Assembly: GCF_014805625.2 (NCBI RefSeq)
Contig: NW_023998416.1
Coordinates: forward strand, 14,600,171 to 14,664,170
Direction of reading: 5' to 3'
DNA from: Glossina fuscipes
Taxonomy: Eukaryota > Arthropoda > Insecta > Diptera > Glossinidae
DNA length: 64,000 nt
Shown here: positions 11,590 to 24,100 of the stretch, piece by piece
Numbering within the stretch: the first letter of the stretch is position 1
Layout of the letters: every line of letters begins with the position of its first letter
Position numbers and translations under genes: made by a program
Notes under the pieces: generated by a model
Told to the model about the DNA's origin: nothing
The model's database searches: none
Seen by the model: only the letters and a program-made list of their open reading frames with translations

Positions 11590-14500
11590 GTAAGTTTACC
11601 AATATTTAAATGCCTACGCTTGGTATGTGTTTTGCTAAAATTCACGCACGTAGACCGCAAAAAAAAAAAAACAAAAAACAAAAAACCAAAAAAAAAAAAG
11701 TAAAAGCTGTTTGTTTTATGATTATTTATTCTGTTGTAATACTTAGCGATTAATTTATTATCAGTTAAAAAAAAGATATTTAAAGCATTTACATGCATTT
11801 GCGGTTTGTTTCATTCTTTGTCGTCTGACTTCTTATAGTGGCTTCTTCAGAATTGGAGCAGTATATAAAAAAGGGTGATTGCGTTGTTTCGATGCGTCAC
11901 ATACGGTTAGTATTTTTAAATTTTTGTTTAGATAAAATTTCACACCTTTCATACTTAATGCGATTTGGTTTCGATTTCGCGTATTCTTCTTTGCCTTTCA
12001 GACCGAGACGTAAGCTGCACATATCTATAGAGGCATTGTTTATGATTGATTTTCCCACGTTAAAGCATAAGATGTCGTTTTTTTTGGACCGCAAACAGCA
12101 AAGGGTTACCTTGGATATTAGCTCATCCGGTGAAATTGATTCGGTGCATTTCGATATTCCTCATATCAATGAAACAAGCACAATACGCTCGTTGGCTTTG
12201 CATTTCCATAAAAGTCGCATTTCGTTATTGGTCGATTGCAAAGAAACTGCAGCACATGATGTCGAAATGAATTTCAATCAATTGTATACGCAAATGGATG
12301 ATCCTGTGGTTAAATTGGTAAGTTTTCTTTTTCATTTAAAAAGAATATTTTTTATTGCCATCTACATACACCATCCAGAAATTTGTCAAATATATATATG
12401 AGACAGTTGCAGAGCAAAAAATGCCGAAGTTTTAAACTATGTTGTTGTTGGTCGGCGAAATTTCACTTTCATTCGAAGTGTGATCGGGCTATCTATTCAA
12501 AGTCTTTCTCAAATCCTTTCTTCCTATTATTCTTTCCTTATATTAATTATCTCGCTAACCGTAGGCTTAAACCTTCACGGTAGTGTACCGACATTAAACC
12601 CTCAGAGACATCTGTTCCTACCTACTATTATTCTCGCTAATTTGATTTGAACACCGTTCAAAGCCAAACTATCGTGAGGCGCTACCATAGCCGATTGGAA
12701 AAGAGTCGTTACAACCAATTTGGTGTTCACTTGTTCAACTGCCAGACCAAAATTAATCTTAGCTGTTGGTGCTCAGTCGGTGAATTATTTTACTCACCCA
12801 AGACGTGATAGCAGCTAACTTGTCGGTAAAGCCATAACACTTACCGAATGCACATACGCCTCCCCGATTGCGGCCACTTACCGCTATGTCCTTCTCATTG
12901 TTGATCTCTTCCAGACAAAAAACATTTGACGTCTATTCTTTCTTCTTCTTGCATCCTAATGAACCTTCGCATTAGGATGCATTAATCTTCGGATCTTAAT
13001 GTACTTCATATGTTCTAAGCCCATTAGGTTCTATGGCATCAAATGAGGTCGCTATCGTATCGGCCTTCAGATATCCCGCACACATGTCATTACTAAGAGC
13101 AAAAATGCATATTTTTTGAATAAATTGCAACCTGATCAATTAAACAAATGATTAGAGTGGATATGAAAACTTGAGAAATCTTGCAATTACTAAAGATTTC
13201 TTTAAAGAGGGACTAAACGGGAGGCAAATTTAGGATATGGTGATGGATGTGTTAGAGAATAGCGTTTATTCATTCTATGAACACACTCTCGCCAATGTTA
13301 TCAACAATGAAGAGGTCAAAGCATTGTAATCCCTACGATGTGTCGTCACTTCACTTAGGCTGATTTACTTGAGTATGCCGTTATATAGGGATTTAAGAAT
13401 TTAAGGATTCAATCTTGCAGCGTCAGTCAAAAAAAGATTATGTTTATAAAATTTGAATCAAAAATCCCGTTCGAACGCAACTCATTGATCATTTCCATTG
13501 TTTTCAAAAGAAACAACACTTGTTATGGCGAATTGTTTATATTAACAGCACGATCTTGATTTGCGAACGTAAATCTTATGGTGCCGTGATTAATATAATC
13601 AACATCGTCTAAATGGATTAGGAGAGAAAGTAATGTGGTTAATAGTCTTCAAGCGGGCAGAACAATCACAAATCTTTTTCTTAAAGATTTTACTTTAGGT
13701 AAGAGACAAATTGACTTACGTGAAAACGGTGGGACGGCAAAAATGAAAGAAGTTTGCTAATTATGTATATATATATGTATGCGGATATTAAATGGGTATG
13801 TCCGTGTGCAACCCTCAGTGCGGTAAATCATTATACTGTACTCGCGTGTGGTCGTAGGTATCGCGCGTTTTCTATCGGTAAAGTCATAACATTTGCTGTT
13901 ATTGGTCGACGGGGTGCGATATTTTCCAAACTGCGACAATTATTCCTCAACTTTGTCTCCACATTTTTTTTTTTACCGTTACCTTGTTGTATGTATGTGT
14001 ATGGCACATGCTCTGATTGGTCATGAAAAAAATAAAATTCTTTTCCCAATGTTTCTCATAAAATGTGGAAATTTGATAAGTTTTTTAAAATCTTAGCCAT
14101 AATCATTTCAGAGATGGCGTACAATGCTTGAAGGGAGAATATATTGGAGTATAAATAATAATAAATTTGTTATTGTGCTTTGAAAGGCAGCACTGTTCTG
14201 CGATACGAATTGATATATTATCTACTATAAGATATCTATGACCACGTAGTGCATTAACAAGTATATCTTTTTGAGTCTTTTAAAAGCACTTATGTGCCGG
14301 ATACAGAAAGATTCGGTTGAAGCCGAATTAAATACCTTTCTTCTTTGAGCTTTTAATTCTCAAATTGTGCAAAATGTTTTTTTTTTTTTTGATTTCTTCA
14401 AGTTTCGAGAGCGTAAATATCCTTTGCATTTTGATAGCAATGTCGATAGCGCTTTGCAGCGAGCCAATTGTCAAAAGGGCGTGCATAATCGACGTGGCAA

Positions 14501-17500
14501 TCGTCGTATGCTGAAAAATAAAATATCTGAACGGGGTAAGCATTTTGATATCTAAGAACAATCAATCGCATTAAATCTTTTGCATTCGATAGACTTTGAA
14601 CAAACTTCAATTATTTGGTTTTAGAAAAAAACAAAAAACGTGATGTACGCAATTGGCTTAACCGTGAGCCAGGTTTGCATACGGAAAAATATCGCCAATC
14701 AGAGATACCCGTAGATATTGAACAGCACAGAGGCGATATACCTATGATGGGTGGCGACTGTGAAGGTAAGTTAATTGCAAACATTCGCTGTATGTATGCA
14801 TGAAACGATTCATCATAATATAGTGGCTTTTAAGCATTTTTCAAAAGGACATAATCTTTAAAAAAATATAAAGAAAAAAGTGCTATAAATTGAATGAAAG
14901 AAACATTAACAGTGACAGCGTTATAACATAAAGAATAAGAATAAGAATAAGAATAAAAACTACAGGAGAGACTTGAATGTTTAAAGATTAGCTTTTAGTA
15001 ATCAAGTGAATGTATCAGACGCAATCACAACGAGCACACAATCATCATTAACAGTCAGATTACAACACAACCATAATGTATATATATTGTGTTTATAGTA
15101 TGGCCTTAATCTTGTCAGTTTGTCTTCCCTGAGCACTTCTCCATGAGAAGCCAAAATCAACCTCAAAACTACTCGGCATACACTTAATGCATAGAACATT
15201 ATGTTCAAGCACACACGTGATCATAGTTTTTTTTTTTATAGGCATCTCAAGCATTAAGCATTGGTTATAGAGAATGTGGGCCCAGTTAGCTTATGAACGC
15301 AACCCACACTTGAGTAACATAACCGCTGCACTTTGTGTGTCTTGTGTCTCTTCGAGTTTTATTATAGAGCTCACCTTCGACACGCACATACACATTCACA
15401 CAAACGCAACCACTTTTATACGCTCACGCACACTTAACTGTTAAAAGCTAATGGCTTTAAGCAGTCAGTCAGTTGCAGTTTGTTGTGCATGTGTGTGTGC
15501 AACTTGTGCGTATTGAAGATTGTTATTGTTTTTATTGTCATTATAAACGTTGTTGCTGCTCTTGCTGTTATTCTTAACGTTATTGTTTTTCTTCTATTTA
15601 TTTATGTATGCAAAAAAGTATGTTTTCAAGTTTTATGCACCAAAATAAGAAAAAAAAAAATAAATAAAAACGAAGCAAACAAACAAACAAACTGCCTCAT
15701 AATTTAATGTTTTCCACTGTCATGAGTTAAAAATTGCGACACTCTTGTCGAGCATGCGCTAAAACCAACAGCTGCTGGTTAAGCTGATGCTGTAGATGAG
15801 TTTTGCTCTCTTAACTTACTTTGCTGCGTTTTGTTGATATTGCTATTGTTTTACTTTATTTTGTTTTCCCTTTTTTTTTTTAATACTTTCCTGGTGGCTT
15901 TCGTTCACTCTTTGTTAGCCTTCTCCTCTTTTATTTTCATATATATACGTACACATGTATACATATATACATATTTTTCTAGACGCCCTCGCAAAATCTC
16001 TGAGCGATTTAATGGCTTTGGTGAAATTGCTTCGTGAAGACATCGCCTACCAACGTCAAGAGATTGCTTATTTGCGTATGCTTCTCGAAAATTGTGCAGG
16101 CTGTAAAGAACCTAAAGGTGACAATGATATACGCATCGAGACGACATGTCGCACATCGAACCCTTGCTATCCGGGTAAGTCTAACAGCAAATTTAGTAAA
16201 GATTTGTATTCAGTTTAAAATTAACCAAAAAAAAAAAAATAAAAAATAAATAAATAAAAGGAAACAAAAGGTTATATGCGGTTAGCATCGAATTTTGTAA
16301 TGTCCATCGGTATATATGTGTACGAAAATGTGATGATGTGATGAAGATTTAACGGCGATCAGCTTGCCCCTTTGTCTTACAGGCAACTTATAGCTCTACA
16401 GCACTTGTAGAAAAAGGATATATTTAGTTTGTGTGGATGTAAGCAGTGAAGGACTTACGGCAGACCCACCTCCCATTATAACGACTTATGTCTATCCATT
16501 TCTCCGTCTGATGTCTGTCTGCAGATCGCAACCTTTAATATACTTTGATGAAATTTAGCCCACCAACGTAGTTTGGCCCAAGGATGAACGCTAATCAAAA
16601 CGATTCCGATCGGACAACTTTTATGGCTACTTCTCAAATTACGCATTATTTTGTAAAATAGTCATACAGACAACTGTACGAAGTGAAATAGTTATGTAGG
16701 TCATTCAATGGTGACCCGTGCCCGCTAATAATGTTTTAACTATGTTCATCACATTTTTACTTAATTAAGGAAAAGAACCTAAATTTAGTTTCCAACTGAT
16801 TTTCGACCTGAATTTTGACGAAGAATTTTAATAAACAAAAAATATCAGATCAACTATTGTGATAGCTGTACGCTTTAAGAAAACATCCATAAGGCATTGA
16901 CTTTTGAACTAAATGTGGAAAGATTTGTGTCCACTTTGGGCTTCCAGACAAAATGTTGGAACGCAAAGAGGATTTTCGCTAATCATGTCGACCAAAAATA
17001 CGTGGATGTTGCAGAGGGTCTCCGTTGCACATTTCCATGCGTTGCCCAAATTTAGCAAATCTAATATACCTTCTGTAGAGAGCATGAGAAATGTAAAAAT
17101 TTAAGATATAAAAATTTAGACAATCGTTCAAGTTATTAATTAAAGAAACACTTATCTATAGGTACCGAATGCTTTGACTCTGTCACGGGTCCTAGATGCG
17201 GCCGCTGTCCCATGAGCATGGTAGGCGACGGTAAAATCTGCAAACCAGTTATTACTTGCGCTGATCGACCATGTTATGCGTAAGTATAATACAATACAAA
17301 AAATTCGCACCAATCCCTACGTGAACGTCCTTTTGTGAAGATAAAAAAAAAAAAAAAATGAAAAAGAAAAAGAAACAAACTGTGCATTTTGTTTTCATAT
17401 TTAATTAGGGTGTGGTTGCCTTAATATTCGCGGTTATCTCTGTTTCTTTGTAGATAAGAGTAGTCAAGTTGAACCGCTGGTCGTTCTATGCAAAAGATGA

Positions 17501-18129
17501 CATTGTGTGGTTTACAAAAATCATCAAAGGTGTAAAGACCGCTTGCTTGTTTACTTGTTTAGGGACATGATTCTTTTGTTCTACGAATTTCATTTCTTGA
17601 CGACTATTTGTTGTGAAGTAAATTAAAAACATTTCACATAGATACTCTTAAGGAATAACTCATAAATTTAAAGCGATCCCTAAATGCACAAAAGAAAGAC
17701 TGCATAACTGTGGTGGTGTAAACAAAAACCGCATATTCTTTATGCATAGGTTTTGAAATATGAAAAGGATCAACAGGTGGTTGGTTTAAGTGTTTGAATA
17801 AATTTACGGCTGGCTATTTAATCAAAGTCATTGTATTGTTAAGAAAAATGATAGAGAATATATTTAATGTGTTACTAAAATATTCTTTTAAAGGCACCTT
17901 CTTTACGTCACATTAACGAACAATCGTTTCATTCTTCTTTCTTTCCTTTTACTTTTTTGTATGCCCCTATTGTAAGGTTAGATATTAAAAGAGAAATATA
18001 TCCCGCTAAGGAAATGAACTTCTTTTCGAAACTATACACATATTAGCTCTTTATATATATAGCATAGTGAAGGTGATAAGAAAAATTCACATCAACAGGT
18101 ATACGTTAAATTAAAATACATATAATATA

Positions 18130-18172
<43 letters not shown>

Positions 18173-21100
18173 TGAAGCGTATTTCTATTATTGTTACATT
18201 TTTTTAAATATACAACCATTGCGTTGACAACGTTGTTTAAATATAACTATTTTATGGAAATCAACTCAATAAGAAAAGTTCATAAAAAAGAACAACACTC
18301 ACGCATGTCGCATTGAAGAGTGAATAAAATAGAAATGAAAAAAAGGAACGAGAGTAAAGCAGGCGCAGCTTGTAGTATTTTGTGAAACACGTTATAAATA
18401 AACAGATACTGCCTGCTTGTTTGCGGCACACTACCACGACGCTACACAGCACCTTCACTACTACTAGTATCGTTAAGAGCGTTAACGAGACTCTTGTACA
18501 CCTACTACCGACGCTATCAACTAACAACTAACTGGCCTTTATGGGATATGATTTTTGATAATTATACGGGAATAGCAACAACAAACTTAAGAGCAATATG
18601 AAGGCAATAAATTCAAATATCAATTTCGTCTATAGTTTAAATGTAAAAATATTACTTTTGTTATTTGAGTCATTATTGTTGTAAACAAGAGCATCCGACT
18701 TAATTTATGTAAGATCAGGGCTCGTGACAATTTTTTTTGTTTATTTTTCTGTTTCCTTTCTTTCACCTTTGGCAGATATCAGTTGCATTGATGCACTGGC
18801 GTACTTATCATGAACTTTTAACTTTTTTTTAACGCAACGAAAGTTTCATATTTCATTCCAAATTCTTAATTGACGTTTACGACGTTTATTGTTATTATAA
18901 TTTAAACGATACAACTTTTATTATACTAAAGCTTGTAAAACGTTTACGAATATCTAGCTTAAGGCAAAATGCCACCTTACAAACACGAACTTATTTTCTC
19001 GAATTAATTTACGAAACACCAATCAATGTATGGAAATAAATTTTTTACAAATGTTTGATAATTAGTGAGGTACAAGATTTTTTAATCAATTATCCAGAAA
19101 CAAAACACATAAAACCATTATAGTGGGCCGCGATCCATCATTAAATACCCTACACTGCTTCACATGACGACTTTTCGAAGTAAGGCAAAGGGCCAAAAAA
19201 CTTATCCGATTCGAGACATTTTTAATAGTTTTCGTCTATAAATCAGTGTAGCAAATTTCATTATTATATCTCAATACAGTTTAAATCGGCTCAGAAATTG
19301 ATTCAGAAAGCGATTCTGAATCGATCGGTATAATAAAAAGTGGGCCAATCACAAGTTCTTTTGGGCTTTGCATATGTACGCAACAAACTTAATTTACGCT
19401 TGTACTACAAGTGGTGTAATGTATAATGACGGCAGCAGCTTGAAGACAACGTTACAAAAATAACACGAAACCAATAGAGTTTCGTTGCTTTATAGCACTG
19501 AATGAATGAGTCGCAAGAGTTTTTAACTTGTTTACAGGTGGCGTAAGATCACTCATAGAATATATCTGGATACTTTTATTGTTATTCAACTTCAATTTCA
19601 ATTTATTTATTTCGTAGCTACAAAGCCAGATCCATAATTCGTGAATCATAAGCAAATAACGGCGTTTTCTGTTTTTACAAACGTATGTCGTACTGTAAGC
19701 GCGAACTTTGTCCGCGCACTTTGGTTCATTTGCAATACCAGTTTCTTATTGCAATTTTTCAGAATAATGGATGAACAGACAGATAAACGTAGCGCGTTGG
19801 AATTTTAGGCTGGTAAGTTCTCAGTGGGTATAAGAGTTTTAAAGTATCTTCGATATGAGCTCTGCGTGTTACTAGACTAACAGCCGTCTTTCGTGCACAA
19901 AGATGACGCAACTTGCAACGCATTTTGTTCTTAGTGATTTACGTAATTTGCAAATTATGTTTCATAACAAAATTTATATCGACTATTCCTACCGAATACC
20001 AAATGTAAGAAGAAGCCAGAAAAAGACTACAACAAAGAACTTTTCAACTGTCTTCTCTTAGTAGAGTAGTGACCGGTCGCAACACCAGAATATACCCTTA
20101 AATGCAATAACAAAGAGATCTTGGGATGATTAGCAACTCTATGTGAATTGTGGCTTCTTCCGGCCAAAAAGCAAAATGTTATCAAGCAAAATGTGTGAAA
20201 GATGCAAAAATGCAGGTTTCAAGAATATTTTGTTGTTGTCCCAAAGTAGTAGTAGTAGTTTTCGACTACTACGGATCTTTTTATAGGATAGACCGCAAAG
20301 CGAATATGATCTGACGAACGGCCAACAAGGCTTGGCTAAATTGGTCTTGTGCCGAGCAAGAATAATAATAATAAATATCTCTCGAGATCTGTGATGTGTT
20401 TGTAAGTTTCTAGGCATTATGACAAACCTAGTAGTCACTTACCTTTTATGGGTAAAAGAGAAGAGAATCTTAAGTCGCATTTAATTTCTTCTTTTTGCTT
20501 ATGCGTATATTTAGTCAGCATTTGGTAAAATTCGATTTGATGCAATTTTTCCATATAATTTAATTATTTGATTACTTGCGAGCTGAGATTTAACAAATGT
20601 GCTGTAAATTATTGGAATTTATGGCTTAAAGAGCATCATTTGAGCGCCACCGCAGCGAGCATCGTCCACATCCAACACTATAATAATCATGATGTTTAAG
20701 AAATTATTTAATTGCTGATTTCAGTTTTAATTTATGGCCTTTGATTCGGTTACGCTATTAAGCTGCAAGAAACTTTTAAAACTGATAGAGTTTTCGTTTA
20801 TTTTCTTCTTTTTTTTTTTTTTTTTTTGTTAAGTAGTAGGCGTGCGGTTTTCCTGTTATATCTTTTCTCCAGAAAGAAAAAAAAAAAAAATTTACATATT
20901 TCGTTTTTGCTGTTTTGATTATACCGTTACAATCGTGAACTAAGTGCGCCTTGTATATGTACAATGAAATCAAGAGATCTTCCTTAGCCACCCACATGCT
21001 TATAATATATATATATATATATATATGTATATATTCGCATTTGTACGTTTTAACAATGTGTTATAGTTACTGTTTCCATTTAAAATTTTAAATTTAGTGA

Positions 21101-24100
21101 ATTTTTATAAACTTGTGTAAGAAAAATTAAACGTGAATCTATAACGCGCTCAGGCTTTCCCCGAAGATTACATAATAGACCCTTAAAGTGTATGTTAACA
21201 AAGTGTTTTCATCATTCTACAGGCTTCTTAGGTGAATAACTGTAATACGAATTTTATTACTTTATTTATTTATCTTTTTTTTTTCTTTCTCTTAACAACA
21301 ATTTGCGATACAAAAAAGCATGTTTTAGCTTTCCATTGTGTAAACTCATTAAAAACACCTTCAATGATATGTAAATTTTTAAGCGTAAAAAGTGAACCAC
21401 AACAGCCCACACCGTGATTACATTGTTCACATTTGCACGATTAAAGGAATGACAGCCGACAACTTATTTGCAATTTAAACGAAATGCGATTAATACGCAG
21501 TATTTACATTAAACACTACTTACTATAAGTAAGAGAGAGAGTTTGTAATTTTTTTAGGCTTTAGCAGAATATATGATATCCGTCACCAGGACGATGCAAG
21601 GAAAGTCGGTGAACTTGATCATCTTTAAATTTTCAATCGCATTTTGGTAGAAGTCTTTACAACACACAATTATACACTGGAGTCGATTGCATTTATGGCT
21701 TGTATAGACGATTTTTTTTCCAACACGTGAGGCACCACTAGATATCCTAGACATGTGGGTGGAAGCTCTCAAAAACAAGAGAGGAAAATGCTAGAACTTA
21801 TGAATATTGAATCAATGTAATATACTTCGTTAGGGCAGCAATCAGCTTTGCCGTAAAAAGTCGAGGTATTGCATGTGTAGATGTAAAGTTTGTCTAACCA
21901 GTAGGCTTTAATTTGGAAAGGTCTGTTACACTCAACGGTAGTTCAACTTATAATAGAATGCAATCTGAAAACAGCTCCAGACCTCTGCAATGATGAAATG
22001 AAATAAATCTACTTTACCGAGCAATGAAGACTTAGAATTTGTGAATATGTGTCTGTAGTGTTTAATGGTTGATGACAAGGTAAAATCTATGACGGCTGTA
22101 AAACCTCTCTGTCTGCCTGAGTATCGAACTACATATTTTTCTATCGCCCTAGGCCTTAAGTGCCACTTGAAGAGGACCAGGGTCACCCACAATGGTCATC
22201 TATCTTTATATCTGATTCTTACTGTCAGTCACTAGAGGAAAAGCAGACTTAAAATTTTCTCTTTTCGTTTACATAAGATATAAGAAAGTAGCTAAACTGC
22301 AAATGCTGAAGAGAAAATTGCTCTCTTTCTCCAAACTTTATTTAGAATTTGAAGATAGGTTTCAATAATGAAATTTTGATGTCATTTTCGGAAATCAGGA
22401 AACTTGCTGACTGAGGCGTTATATATAAAGGGTGTCCCAAAATCTAGGCGAAATTTGAATTAAGTAAAAAACAGAGTTTATTTTAATTGTAATTTTTTTA
22501 TTGAATCGTAATATGCATAGTATTAGGCTATATGTAGAATGGCACGTCCGTCATATGGCCTCCACGATATTGTTGACTTTTTTATCGAAGTTCTGATTAT
22601 CAAAGTGCGAGAGTGCGCGATCAGGGAATGTCTCATGCAGTAATTAAAATGTCTTGCAGGATGTGGCAGCGTCTTCCTGCAACCAAAACTCGTTCCCATT
22701 AATATCATCCAATTTAGGCGGAAAGATCCGTGTTATTATAGCACGATATCGACCACCAGTAACAGTCATTGCTTGGTCAGCTTCCTTTTCAAACAAGTAT
22801 GATCAACCTTCATCATATCAACAATGAGAACATATTCCTCTCTTGTGTAATGCTCGATTTTTACTAACCCTAAACTGTCAGTAGTCAAACTATTTTTTTT
22901 TTTTTTTTTTTTTTTTTTGGGTTGTCAACACTTTACCGCATAAATAGCGGAAAAGATAAATCTTGCGTACAAGCATTATTTTATTGGGCGAAGTATATTT
23001 CAAGATTCGTTACAAACGAATTTTTAACGGAATCATAACTTCCGATGGTGGGTAGAAAATAATTTCTGCTTACAATTTAAATGGGGAAACAAGGTTGAAA
23101 AGGAAAAAATAGTGACAACACAAAAACAACACAACAAAAACACCGACAAATTGTTGCTAAATAATTGCTCGCGATGCCAGTGTAATAAAAAAAAAACACA
23201 AATCAAATACTTACAAATTCGTAGAAATACTTGCTGTGTTACGTACATTTGTTGTTGTGTATTTTATACATACCCATGCATATAAAATAATTGTTTGTAC
23301 TTTTGTTAATACTTATGTAAACATGTATATATATACATATACCTTGGTATCTGCGCACGTATGCATGTAAACATAAATTCACTTGTTAAACGTCAATGAG
23401 CCTCAAAGCGATATCTACGTTAAATTGCATGAGAAAAACAAACTCCTACATATGTACGTATGAATTAGAATTTAGTTTTTGCGGTGTGTTTTAATGTATA
23501 CCTCTCTGAAAGCAAAATTATGAATATAAGTTAAATGTATTGTTATGGTCAACAAAACGATGAGTGCTTTTTGTTTCTTTTTTTTTTTGCTTCTTCGTGG
23601 TTCGTAAAGCGTTCGTTTCATGCTTTTCGCTTTCCTTTATGATATCCAAATGCCAGAGACCAACAAAAGAACATATGCGAACATAATTTAAGGGCTAACA
23701 CATACTTATTCCTACCTAACCATTTTCAACCGTTCGTTGATTCTGTAAAGGTAGCTCAAGTTGGTCTTTTGGTGTTAATGGAGTTTGTCTGTAGCGGAGC
23801 CAAGGCAAAATTTGCAGCCGTGAATTTGCAGCAAATAACCGCAGCACATTCTTCTTCTTCTTTTTCTTTTTCTTCGTATTTAGCACTTTATGCAAAGTGT
23901 AAGCCGGTCTTGGGAAAGTACCATTTATTAGTTTGTCTTTAAATGGTTGAGTGAAAATTTTACTACTTCCCTACATAAAGCTATAAAACCGTGCAGGGCT
24001 AATACCAAATATTTGCATTCTTCAATATACTATGCAACGCCGTACGCCGTACGTGGCGCGGACAAACCTTGACGATATGTTTGCATGCTTTTTGGTTGAT

